Below are positions 36,149-44,085 of a stretch of 64,000 nt of DNA, in pieces. Made by a program: the position numbers and the translations under genes. Under the pieces are notes generated by a model. It ran no database searches, was not told the origin of the DNA, and was given only the letters and a program-made list of their open reading frames with translations. Origin of the DNA: Acidobacteriota bacterium (lineage in GTDB: Bacteria > Acidobacteriota > Vicinamibacteria > Vicinamibacterales > 2-12-FULL-66-21); assembly GCA_016184105.1 (NCBI GenBank), contig JACPDI010000012.1, positions 188,751 to 252,750 on the forward strand. The letters run 5' to 3'. How positions within the stretch are numbered: the stretch's first letter is position 1; every line of letters starts with the position of its first letter.

Positions 36149-36802
36149 ATGGGCAAACTCAAGCGAGCATTGGCGTCGGTGTCGGACGGGCTGGATTGGG
36201 CGGCCGTGAAGGCCGAGCGCCTCGAGTACGAACCCGCGGCAACCATCTTCGCTCAGGGAGATGCGGCCGCGAGCGTCATGTATATCGAGGCAGGTGCCGT
36301 ACGGCTGTCGGTCGTCTCGCACTCAGGGAAAGAGGCGATTATCGCCGTCATTGATTCCGGCCATTTCTTCGGCGAAGGGTGTCTGGCGGGTCAGCTGCAA
36401 CGAATGGCCACCGCCACGGCGATGTCCCCGTCCACCATCGTCGCGATCGAGAAGCCGGAGGTCCTGCGGTTGCTGCATAGCCGGCAACCGTTTGCGGACG
36501 TGTTTCTCGCTCACATGCTGACGCGAAACATCCGGATCGAAGAAGACCTGATCGATCAGCTCTTCAACTCCACCGAGAAGCGTCTGGCGCGGACCCTCCT
36601 GCTGCTGGCGCGGTTCGGCGAGTCAGCCGCGACACACCGCTCGCTTCCAAAGGTTTCTCAGGAACTCCTGGCCGAGATCGTCGGGACGACTCGGTCCCGG
36701 GTGAACTTCTTCATGAACAAGTTCCGCAAACTCGGGTTCATCGACTACAACGGAGTCTTGAAAGTCAACAACTCACTGTTGCGTGTCGTGCTGCGCGACT
36801 GA
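36149..36802 (+). CDS. Crp/Fnr-family transcription regulator
   Basis: A 217-residue regulator. The N-terminal cyclic-nucleotide-binding-type beta-roll (~30-135) shows YEPAATIFAQGDAAASVMYIEAGAVRLSV and GHFFGEGCL. A dimerisation helix and a winged helix-turn-helix follow (KVSQELLAEIVGTTRSRVNFFMNKFRKLGF near 178-207). The four-cysteine pattern of Fnr is absent, so an oxygen-sensing cluster is unlikely; ligand identity is unknown. It belongs to the subgroup with EDLIDQLFNSTEKRLARTLLLLAR after the sensor domain. The target genes may include the small stress-like genes around it, but no binding site was identified. Confidence 0.93.
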   Translation: MGKLKRALASVSDGLDWAAVKAERLEYEPAATIFAQGDAAASVMYIEAGAVRLSVVSHSGKEAIIAVIDSGHFFGEGCLAGQLQRMATATAMSPSTIVAIEKPEVLRLLHSRQPFADVFLAHMLTRNIRIEEDLIDQLFNSTEKRLARTLLLLARFGESAATHRSLPKVSQELLAEIVGTTRSRVNFFMNKFRKLGFIDYNGVLKVNNSLLRVVLRD

Positions 36803-36818
36803 GCGACTGACCGCGCGC

Positions 36819-37115
36819 TCAGGGAGCCGAAGAAAATGACGAGCGGTCTCCGGAGAGGAGGCACGCAAGATGCTCCGGGTCGACCGGCTTCACAAGGTGA
36901 TGGTCGAACCCGTGTTCCCGGGGGCGGTTCGCGTCGGGCGAGGAGTCGTAGCCGGTCAAGGCGAGCAGCAGCATGGCACGGCCGTGCGGCTCCTCGCGAA
37001 TCCGCCGGGCGACCTGGTAACCGCCCATCCCCGGAAGACTGATGTCGATGATCCCCACGTCCGGACGCGCGACGTTCAGCGGTTCGAGGCCGCGGACGCC
37101 GTCGGCCGCCCGCGC
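36819..37115 (-). pseudogene. Truncated response-regulator receiver domain
   Basis: About 95 residues read as a CheY-like receiver from the phosphorylation strand onward: VGIIDISLPGMGGYQVARRI contains the aspartate, LALTGYD the conserved threonine and LVKPVD the lysine. The first beta strand and its acidic pair are missing. Upstream of this the frame is not receiver-like and instead a KaiC-like segment lies in another frame. This is therefore a 3' fragment of a receiver or hybrid kinase gene. A nearby GTG would allow expression of a fused nonsense leader, but a functional protein is unlikely. Confidence 0.65.
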
Positions 37116-37219
37116 ACATAGTCGACCGCGAGCTTCTGCGCCGCGATCAACTGCGGGAGGTCGAAACCGAGCGACGCGACATCGGCGGCCAACTCCTCGA
37201 TTGGACACCGCTCGATCCC
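37076..37219 (-). pseudogene. KaiC/RAD55-like ATPase fragment
   Basis: In a minus-strand frame different from the receiver, CPIEELAADVASLGFDLPQL and IAAQKLAVDYVR match the segment of KaiC-type circadian-clock-like ATPases in which EELxxNVASLGFDLxxLxxxKKLxxDYVR normally follows the first Walker region. It has no start codon, no Walker A or B motif and ends at a TGA after an unrelated tail. It begins directly after the stop of the small DUF gene upstream. It is a remnant left by deletion between a kaiC-like gene and a receiver gene. Confidence 0.6.
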
Positions 37220-37477
37220 TCAGACCGGGGCACGCTCAAACACGACGGTCTGTGCCGGCAGATTTGGTGTTGCGCTCCTGCTGGCCTGTATCCACGAACG
37301 CGATTGAGCCGACGGAGCGCTGTCCGCGTCCGCGTTCGCCCACCACTCTTTGTGAAGGCGTGCGAGATCCGGTAGCGCAAAGCCGAGAAGGTCTTCGATC
37401 TGAGCGAAGGTCAGGACCACGGTGTTCGCGAATCTGTTGTCCAGATACGTGTGAAGGGATAGATACTCGCGAGGCAC
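37220..37477 (-). CDS. Small conserved domain protein (DUF7662-like)
   Basis: An 85-residue protein from a GTG start. It has the pattern YLSLHTYLDN, VVLTFAQIEDLLGFALPDLARLHKEWWAN and RSWIQASRSATPNLPAQTVVFERA (given here in pieces). I recognise this as a small, frequently seen bacterial domain (LTFxEIExILGxxLPxSAxxxxxWWxN), possibly DUF7662, found in stand-alone proteins and next to nuclease-like domains. The function is unknown. Longer readings upstream give unconserved basic sequence. Its TGA directly abuts the KaiC remnant. Confidence 0.6.
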   Translation of the reverse strand: MPREYLSLHTYLDNRFANTVVLTFAQIEDLLGFALPDLARLHKEWWANADADSAPSAQSRSWIQASRSATPNLPAQTVVFERAPV

Positions 37478-37646
37478 TCCAGAATGTTGCGGCGTGGCCG
37501 GTGGCTTCCTGGCTGCGGACGGCCGATCATGCGCCCTCGACCGGTGCCTGTTTACCAGGGCCTTGAACACGCGTTCACCCAGACGTCGGCAGTGCATCAA
37601 CACCGACAGACCTTTTCTACGCTTGGCATTCGGCTGGCGGCCCGGG

Positions 37647-37847
37647 TCAATTGAGGGACACCCGTGAGCGCCGGCCGTCAAATGCGCTCCATCGCGGCAA
37701 CCGGGCCGCCAGACCCCAGCGCCAGTTCCCAAGCTCGGTGCAGGCCGTGGGAGTGGACGCCTGGAGGATCGGCGAGCCCGTCGACACCGCGAGCAACGGC
37801 GATCGACGGGGTGTGTTGTGCGGCTTCTTCGTGCGGGGTTTCGACAT
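37647..37847 (-). CDS. Small basic hypothetical protein
   Basis: A 66-residue protein beginning MSKPRTKKPHNTPRRS. It is supported mainly by an excellent ribosome-binding site, GAGGAGG, 5 nt before the ATG, and by an open frame in a stretch otherwise without genes. No homologue is recognised. The N-terminal third is strongly basic, and the rest is mixed with few acidic residues. It lies 17 bp downstream of the lmo0937-type gene on the same strand and could be cotranscribed with it. Confidence 0.45.
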   Translation of the reverse strand: MSKPRTKKPHNTPRRSPLLAVSTGSPILQASTPTACTELGNWRWGLAARLPRWSAFDGRRSRVSLN

Positions 37848-37864
37848 TTGCGCCTCCTCGGTCG

Positions 37865-38017
37865 TTAGCCGAGCACGCGGCGTCCGTTGAACAACGCTAC
37901 GACGAGCAGGACGATTGCGAGAACCAGCAGGAGATGGACGAACGTGCCGATCGTGTAAATCCCCACGATTCCCAGCAACCACGCGAGCAACAGAACGACG
38001 GCGATGGTGTACAGCAT
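37865..38017 (-). CDS. lmo0937-family small membrane protein
   Basis: A 50-residue protein with two transmembrane helices: MLYTIAVVLLLAWLLGIVG and FVHLLLVLAIVLLVVALF, ending NGRRVLG. This is the characteristic pattern of the lmo0937/DUF5670 family, which is widespread, often next to stress genes and of unknown function. The ATG has AAGGAG 6 nt upstream. It is too short to be found by size alone but the family pattern is unmistakable. Confidence 0.9.
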   Translation of the reverse strand: MLYTIAVVLLLAWLLGIVGIYTIGTFVHLLLVLAIVLLVVALFNGRRVLG

Positions 38018-38156
38018 GGAAAGCTCCTTGGCTTCTGGCGCGCGTCTGTCCGAGGTCCGTCGTCGGAGGGACCGCCCCAGCACAGAATGCCGCAAGTGGC
38101 GATGCGTGTCTGTGCACTTGGGCACACCGCGCGTGCCGGCGCGTGGATCGACGCCC

Positions 38157-38927
38157 CTACCGTTCGGGCTGCAGCGTCACTGGCCTGTCCAGCCTGAAGG
38201 TGAGCACCGTCTCCGCCGGGACGCGGACATCGCGCCCTCTGGTGAGCACCTGTGCGCCCGCGCCGCCCGCGGCGCCGGCCATTCCGCCAATCGCCGCGCC
38301 TTTGGCGCCACCGGCGATCGCACCGATGATCGTGCCGAGCGCGGCGCCTCCACCGATGGCCCGGGCCGTACGTGTGTTCCTGCCGATTCCCGTGCCGCTC
38401 TCGAGCGACACGTCCGACGTGCTGACCAGGTATCGCCTGCCGGCGACGGTGATCGATTGGACATCCAGCGCCATCTCGGGGCTGCCCGTCGCGCCGCCCG
38501 ACGACATCTGCCGGATCATCAGTTGGGCGCTCGATCCCTCAGGAACAATCACCCGGCCCGCGGTGTTCGTGACCTCTCGCTCGACAATGGCCGAAAAGGC
38601 CTGATCGGCGCCGGCGTTTCGCGAGTCGATCGTTTCAACCGTTCGCACGACCAGCTCGGCCCCGGCGGGTGCCTCGAGGTCGAGGCCGCTGACGGCACGA
38701 GGATTCGCGCGCTCGGCCGAGAGGAACTCCACCGCTTCGACCTGGCTGGTTTGGTACCGCCGCGACACGCCGTCGGCGTGCCGGAACGTAATGGTCCGCG
38801 TGGCAAAGCCCACCAATGTGCCCTGAACGCGTGAGCCATCCCTCATGATCAATGTGTCGGCTGACGAGATTGCCGCCAGCGAGACCACACACAGGCCCAT
38901 CGCCGAAGCGATAACGATTCGTTTCAT
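38157..38927 (-). CDS. Exported glycine-zipper protein
   Basis: A 256-residue protein with a signal peptide (residues 1-23). A beta-rich N-terminal part has LIMRDGSRVQGTLVGFATRTITF near 25-48, an Sm/YMGG-like 'dump' pattern seen in many acidobacterial exported proteins. The C-terminal part holds a glycine zipper: GGGAALGTIIGAIAGGAKG followed by AAIGGMAGAAGGAGAQVL (~190-226). Such zippers insert in or cross the outer membrane in other families; the role here is unknown. The upstream AAGGAAG site fits the ATG. The 276-bp gap to the next gene shows no clear promoter. Confidence 0.75.
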   Translation of the reverse strand: MKRIVIASAMGLCVVSLAAISSADTLIMRDGSRVQGTLVGFATRTITFRHADGVSRRYQTSQVEAVEFLSAERANPRAVSGLDLEAPAGAELVVRTVETIDSRNAGADQAFSAIVEREVTNTAGRVIVPEGSSAQLMIRQMSSGGATGSPEMALDVQSITVAGRRYLVSTSDVSLESGTGIGRNTRTARAIGGGAALGTIIGAIAGGAKGAAIGGMAGAAGGAGAQVLTRGRDVRVPAETVLTFRLDRPVTLQPER

Positions 38928-39203
38928 CTGACACTTCCTTCTGGACTGACGACTCGAAGCTCCGCTACTCCGGCCGCCCGTGATCCGAGGGCGAGCGCGG
39001 GCTCACTCAACGCGCGCGCCGAGCAAGGCGCTCGTCGATCCCCGGAGTCACACGAAAGCCTACTCGTCACCGTACCCGCGACGCTGTCCGATTGGGGACA
39101 CATCACAGCCGTTTGCGTGGTGTCGCTTTGAGTACAGCCTTCTGGCAGCCCTTTCTGGTACGGTGCAAGACAGGCTCGGGACTATCGAGCGGAAGGAACC
39201 CAA

Positions 39204-39548
39204 ATGCTTGACCAGGAACACCTCGTTGCGGCGGAGTCCGCCAGGAACGAGGCGGAAGGCTTTCGGCGACTGGCAGAGGAGGCGCGCGAGGTCCGCGATC
39301 AGCATCGAGAGGCGCTCGAGAGCGTCCGCCAGGAGCGCGAGCGTCTTCGGGAGACGGGAGAGACAGCGAGGGTCGCCGGCGAGGAGGCGCGAGTCGCTGC
39401 TGACGTGGCGCGGCACGCGGCGATGGATGCCGTGCGCGCAAGCGCGGACACGCTGCAGGCAACGCTCGAAAACATGAGGGTCGTAGAGGAAATGCGGCGA
39501 GCCCTCCGCGACATACAGGAACGCGACAAGACGGGTGGGTCGACATAG
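39204..39548 (+). CDS. Coiled-coil hypothetical protein
   Basis: A 114-residue, almost wholly helical, highly charged protein (EAEGFRRLAEEAREVRDQHR and similar heptads). It contains no signal peptide or membrane segment and is probably a soluble coiled-coil dimer. A ribosome-binding site GGAAGGAA lies 5 nt before the ATG. The opposite strand also has long open frames here because of the GC-rich sequence; the ribosome-binding site and the regular heptads favour this strand. Function unknown. Confidence 0.6.
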   Translation: MLDQEHLVAAESARNEAEGFRRLAEEAREVRDQHREALESVRQERERLRETGETARVAGEEARVAADVARHAAMDAVRASADTLQATLENMRVVEEMRRALRDIQERDKTGGST

Positions 39549-39568
39549 CGTCGGCCCTCCGGCAGGGG

Positions 39569-40207
39569 CTATCGACCCGTCGTTCCGATCGACCGGTTGC
39601 GAGACGCGTGCCTTTCCAACACGTCCACGAGATGACGGCCTGCCGCGGGAACGGCAATGCGCTTCCCGGTGACGATGTTCCTTGCGGTGATCTTGCGCCC
39701 GTAGATCTCCTGGCTGGCGTCGTTGTCCGGACGAAGCGACGTGCCCTCGAGTGATACGCCGGCGAAGAGGCCGCGCGAACGCGAGTAGCTGAGAATTTCG
39801 GCGCGCAGCGACGCGTCGGTCGAGGCGGACGCGCTGCGTCCCTTGGGCCCTGCCGCCGCTGAGGCGTTTCCGCCGAGCTGCAGCCCGATGCTGCCCCCGT
39901 CGAGCGCGTACATCGCTGGCGCGCCCCACGATCCGTCACCCTCGCCGGACCGACGACAGACGATCGCGCCCCGGCCGTAGCTGCCGCCAATCCCAACCGC
40001 CACCGTCGTCACCGACGGAATGACGATCACGCATTCGGCCTTGACCAGCAGATCCTGAGGGATGTTCTCCGGTACGTCGAGGATCTCCTGCATCACGACG
40101 CCGGCGTTCGCAAGGCGAGCTTCTTCCTTGTTCTGGTTCCCGCTCTGGGCTTCGAGAGTGGCTGTGCCTAACACGAGGCAGAGCGCCACACTACCATAAC
40201 GAAACAT
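39569..40207 (-). CDS. SYLF-domain protein with central deletion
   Basis: A 212-residue exported protein (signal peptide 1-20) of the SYLF/YSC84 lipid-binding family. It has EILDVPENIPQDLLVKAECVIVIP, GGSYGRGAIVCR, and the end EGTSLRPDNDASQEIYG. In canonical members, about 25-30 residues (ADFVLLVMNDxG... SKVK) separate GGSIGLQIGG from the LGGDASVAAGP strand. Here the two run together as GGSIGLQLGGNASAAAGP. The gap is in frame and could come from recombination between the two GG-encoding repeats. A shortened SYLF may still fold or may be inactive. The ATG has AGAGG upstream. Confidence 0.8.
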   Translation of the reverse strand: MFRYGSVALCLVLGTATLEAQSGNQNKEEARLANAGVVMQEILDVPENIPQDLLVKAECVIVIPSVTTVAVGIGGSYGRGAIVCRRSGEGDGSWGAPAMYALDGGSIGLQLGGNASAAAGPKGRSASASTDASLRAEILSYSRSRGLFAGVSLEGTSLRPDNDASQEIYGRKITARNIVTGKRIAVPAAGRHLVDVLERHASRNRSIGTTGR

Positions 40208-40243
40208 CGGTAACCTCTAGTCTGTGAGCGCGAGATGCGCTCC

Positions 40244-41293
40244 TCAATACATGCCCCCCGCTTGGGTCGACGCATGTTGTTGCTGTTCGGGAATCTACGT
40301 GATGACGGCCTCGGTCGTCAGCAGGAGCGACGCGATCGACGCTGCATTCTGCAGGGCCGACCGGACCACCTTGGTCGGATCGATCACGCCCGCCTGCATG
40401 AGGTTCTCGTACCGCTCCGTCAGAGCGTTGAAGCCCTCCTCGTCGTTCATCTCCCTGACGCGCTGGACGACGATCGAGCCCTCGTGACCCGCGTTGGTCG
40501 CGTCCTCGACGCGCGCTTTCTTTTCCTTCATCTCGGTCTCGGTCGCGGCCCCGACCTTGATGACCGCCACCCCGCCAACCAGCCTTGCGAGGCGCTCCTG
40601 CAGCTTCTCCCGGTCGTAGTCCGAGGTCGTGTCTTCAGCCTGCAAGCGCAACTGCGTGACGCGACCCTCGATCGCCAGCCGGCTGCCGGCGCCCTCCACG
40701 ATCGTGGTGTTGTCCTTGTCGATGGTGATCTTCTTCGCCTGACCGAGGTCTTCCAGCTGTGTGTTCTCGAGCTTCAGGCCGAGGTCCTCGGTAAGGGCCT
40801 TGCCGCCGGTCAGGATCGCGATGTCTTCGAGCATCGCCTTCCGTCGTTCCCCGTAGCCCGGCGCCTTCACCGCGGCGGCCTGAAGCGTGCCTCTCAGCTT
40901 GTTGACGACCAGGGTTGCCAGCGCCTCACCCTCGATGTCCTCCGCGATGATCAGCAGCGGACGGCCAGCGTGCGCGACCAGCTCCAGCACCGGCAGGAGC
41001 TCCTTCATCGAGGCGATCTTCTTTTCGTGGATGAGAATCGCCGGATTGTCCAGCACCACCTCCATCCGCTCGGGATCGGTGACGAAGTAGGGCGAGAGAT
41101 AACCACGGTCGAACTGCATCCCTTCGACGATCTCGAGAGAGGTGTCGATGCTCTTGGCCTCTTCGACGGTGATGACGCCGTCTTTGCCGACCTTGTCCAT
41201 GGCTTCGGCGATGATCCGCCCGATCGTCTTGTCGTGGTTTGCCGAAATGGTTCCGACCTGAGCGATCATCTCCCCGGTGACCGGCTTGGACAT
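40244..41293 (-). pseudogene. groL: Degraded groEL (chaperonin 60)
   Basis: The frame gives 332 residues that match GroEL from about residue 135 on: [58 protein letters not shown] and [15 protein letters not shown]. The N-terminal equatorial domain with the ATP-binding DGTTT motif is absent. About 55-60 residues including the GGG motif are deleted in frame at [17 protein letters not shown] after TTEAVIT ends the frame early; the same frame then continues to a GroEL-like GGMY and TGA at 40244. The apical and intermediate domains remain intact. No ATPase or ring assembly is expected. Confidence 0.85.
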
Positions 41294-41407
41294 CGTTCTG
41301 AGCAGGTGCGCCGTGCTCGGACGCGTACACTGGAACGGAGAGCCCGCTTGAGTCTTGCGCGTGCCTGGTTCTGCCGTTGAGGTGCAAGACGTCGTGGAGA
41401 ACGGATC

Positions 41408-41737
41408 ATGAACGCATCAGTCGCCCTGGAAAGCCGCTCGCCGATCGGCCCCGCGAAGAGCTGGAGCCGTGCTGCCGGCAAAGGGACCGCAGGCGGCGCC
41501 GGCAGAAGGGCGTTACGACGGATCGTGGGACTGCTGGACGATGCGGTGTTCTTGCTGCTGGCTGTCCTGCTGATTCCTGCCGCGATTCTCCTGGTTGGCA
41601 CACCTGTCGCGTTGTCTGTCGGGGTTCTGTTGGAGATCGGGCAAGGGGTGTTCCTCGGGCTGCTCACCACGGCCGCGCCGGTGATCGTCGCCATCACCGC
41701 CGCGTTGTTCCTGGCCCGCTATCTTTCCCGCCGGTAA
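41408..41737 (+). CDS. Small membrane protein
   Basis: A 109-residue protein: a basic, glycine-rich N-terminus (~1-40), then two transmembrane helices ([21 protein letters not shown] near 44-64 and a long hydrophobic stretch 66-103 that may form one or two helices), ending RYLSRR. No family is recognised. The start codon has GAGAACGG upstream. It precedes the GNAT gene by 42 bp on the same strand. Confidence 0.6.
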   Translation: MNASVALESRSPIGPAKSWSRAAGKGTAGGAGRRALRRIVGLLDDAVFLLLAVLLIPAAILLVGTPVALSVGVLLEIGQGVFLGLLTTAAPVIVAITAALFLARYLSRR

Positions 41738-41779
41738 ACCGGACCGGCTGCCGGCACGGCAGGGGTGCGGAGGTCAGAG

Positions 41780-42751
41780 GTGCGCACCGTTGTCCCCGTC
41801 GACGGAACCATCCTCCAGCGCGTTGTGGCATCTACGCCGCTGGTCTCGTATCGCGGTCTGAGCCGTGAGGCGTTCGTCAAGTTCGACGCGGCTCAGACGA
41901 AGACGGCCTGGGCGCTCCGTCATCTGCGCCGATTCGCGCTGGTGGATGGCGGCGGCGTGCTCGCCAGCGCGGAGCGGTACGACCTGACGGGGACGCTCGA
42001 TCGGCACCCCGTCACCATCTGCGGGATCGGCGCGGTCTTCAGCAACCCGGCACATGACGACGCGAATCGTCACGCGCGCGCCCTGGTCGAACGGCTACTC
42101 GAGGATGCCACACTGGGTGGCGCGGATCTGGCGCTACTCTTCCGAACGGCGACCACGGCACCTCCTGTGCCAGACGGCTTCGAGGTGGTTCCGACGATTG
42201 ATGTCGAACTCACCGTGGCAGAATCGTCCCGGCACGGAGCCCCGATGACGCTCGTACGCGGTGGCGAGGACCGGGATCTGGGAGCGATCGCCGCCATGGG
42301 GCAGATCCGTGCGGGTCAGTACCGATTCCACATCGATCGAGACGTCGATCTCGTCAAATACGCCATCACACGAAAACGATTGCTCGCGGGGCTGGGGTCC
42401 GCGGGCGTCCGCCAGCTGGTGTTCGTCATCGCTGAAGAAGGGATAACGGCGGCCGCGTACGCCGTGATCAGCGTCGTCGGTGGGACGTGGACCATCGAAG
42501 AATGCGGCGACCGCGATGCATCCGGCGCACGCGTGGGCGCCCTCCTGCAGGCGCTGATCGCGCGTGAACCGGTTGAATCGCGACCGGTGATCCAAGGATG
42601 GCTGCCGCCAGGCTTCCTGCCTCCGCAGGTCACGATCGCGTCCGCGTCGCAAGCCCCCGCCGCGCTGTTCGCGCGCGTCCTTTCGGCGCGCGTCCCGCGA
42701 CTGCACTTGACCAGCCCTGACGTGCTGTACTGGCGTGGCGATCTGTTCTAG
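41780..42751 (+). CDS. GNAT-fold acetyltransferase-like protein
   Basis: A 323-residue protein. The first ~140 residues contain a GNAT core: GIGAVFSNPAHDDANRHARALVERLLEDA, which is the acetyl-CoA pyrophosphate loop region, though the usual R/Q-x-x-G-x-G/A is degenerate (DDANRHA). LALLF follows as strand 5. The C-terminal ~180 residues hold a second GNAT-like or regulatory domain of the Eis-like type. The start GTG at 41780 is favoured because GGAGG lies 6 nt upstream; GTG 41765 is an in-frame alternative. Acetyl-CoA binding may be reduced given the altered loop. The substrate is unknown. Confidence 0.7.
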   Translation: MRTVVPVDGTILQRVVASTPLVSYRGLSREAFVKFDAAQTKTAWALRHLRRFALVDGGGVLASAERYDLTGTLDRHPVTICGIGAVFSNPAHDDANRHARALVERLLEDATLGGADLALLFRTATTAPPVPDGFEVVPTIDVELTVAESSRHGAPMTLVRGGEDRDLGAIAAMGQIRAGQYRFHIDRDVDLVKYAITRKRLLAGLGSAGVRQLVFVIAEEGITAAAYAVISVVGGTWTIEECGDRDASGARVGALLQALIAREPVESRPVIQGWLPPGFLPPQVTIASASQAPAALFARVLSARVPRLHLTSPDVLYWRGDLF

Positions 42752-42762
42752 CCACGATGGCT

Positions 42763-44076
42763 TCACGCTTCCGCATGAGCCCGCTGTTCGGCGAGCCGCG
42801 CGCCGCGGCGCCCTTCCTCCACGTTGACGAAGGAGAGGATGGCCGCGCCAATCACGAAGAAGGCGATCACCGACAGGATGGCGTTGCGGCTCGATCCGGT
42901 CTGCGAGACCGTCCAGGCGAAGATCGCGGGGCCCAGCACGCCGGCGTAGCGCTCGAACACGCCGAAGAACGCGAAGAACTCCGACGACTTGTCCTTCGGG
43001 ATCATCGACGCGAAGAGCGATCGGCTGAGCGCCTGGGTCCCTCCCTGCACCGTGCCCACCAGCACGCACAGCGCGAAAAACTGCCCCTCGGTCCGCAGCC
43101 CGTAGCCCAGGATCGTGATGCCGACATACACCGCGAGACCGAGAAACACCGCGGCCTTCGCGCCGATGCGGCCCGCCAGCATGCCGAAGAGAAACGCGCA
43201 CGGTATCCCGACAAACTGCGTGATCAGCAGCGCGGTCATCATCGCGACCTCACCCAGCCCGATCTCCGCGCCGTAGGTCGTCGCCATGCGGATGATCGTC
43301 TGGATCCCGTCGTTGTAGAGAAGAAACGCCAGGAGCAGCAGGAACGCCTGCTTGTACGACCTGAGTTCGCGCAAGGTCACGGCAAGGCGCCGCAGGGCGG
43401 CGGTGACCGGCCGCTCGCCCCCGGTCTCGTCGGCCTCGAGCAGCCGCTTCGGCTCCGGCACGCGCAAGAAGAGCGGGAACGAAAAAACGACCCACCACAC
43501 GGCGACACTGGCGAAGGCCCAGCGTGTCGCGGCCCCGGCGTCGGCCAGCCCGAACCAACCCGGCTTCTGGATCATGACGACGTTGATCGCGAGCAGGACG
43601 CCTCCGCCGAGATACCCGATGGCATAGCCCGCCGACGACACGCGATCGAGCTCCTGCTGCGACGCGATGTGCGGCAGCAGCGATTCGTAGAAGACGATGC
43701 TGCCGGCCACGCCAACGTTGCCGATCACGAACAGGACGAGCGCCGCCATCCAGTCTCCGCGCCCGATGCCGACCATCGCCGCGGTCGCCGCCGCGCCGAA
43801 GGCGACGAACACGGCCAGCATCCGCTTCTTCACGCCCGCATAATCGGCGATCGCGCCAAGCACCGGGGCGATGATCGCGACTATGAGGATGGCGATCGTC
43901 GTCGCCCACGCGAACCGCTCGGTGGCCAGCGGGCCCCCGAGATCCGCCGCCACGACTCGATGGAAATAGATAGGGAAGATCGACGCGATGATCGTCGTCT
44001 GGAAAGCGGAGTTCGCCCAGTCGTACATGGCCCACGCGCGGAGCTCCGGGCGATCCAGTCCGAGGCGGTTGAGCAT
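42763..44076 (-). CDS. UMF1-type MFS transporter
   Basis: A 437-residue major-facilitator permease of the UMF1/Atg22-like group with twelve predicted helices. Family marks are WAMYDWANSAFQTTI at the N-terminus, APVLGAIADYAGVKKRML between helices 2 and 3, and FFGVFERYAGVLGPAIFA toward the C-terminus. Members are thought to export small molecules or amino acids; the substrate is unknown. The gene begins 9 bp after the M28 peptidase stop on the same strand, so the two are probably cotranscribed and could link peptide degradation with transport. Confidence 0.92.
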   Translation of the reverse strand: MLNRLGLDRPELRAWAMYDWANSAFQTTIIASIFPIYFHRVVAADLGGPLATERFAWATTIAILIVAIIAPVLGAIADYAGVKKRMLAVFVAFGAAATAAMVGIGRGDWMAALVLFVIGNVGVAGSIVFYESLLPHIASQQELDRVSSAGYAIGYLGGGVLLAINVVMIQKPGWFGLADAGAATRWAFASVAVWWVVFSFPLFLRVPEPKRLLEADETGGERPVTAALRRLAVTLRELRSYKQAFLLLLAFLLYNDGIQTIIRMATTYGAEIGLGEVAMMTALLITQFVGIPCAFLFGMLAGRIGAKAAVFLGLAVYVGITILGYGLRTEGQFFALCVLVGTVQGGTQALSRSLFASMIPKDKSSEFFAFFGVFERYAGVLGPAIFAWTVSQTGSSRNAILSVIAFFVIGAAILSFVNVEEGRRGARLAEQRAHAEA

Positions 44077-44085
44077 CGGGGCAGT

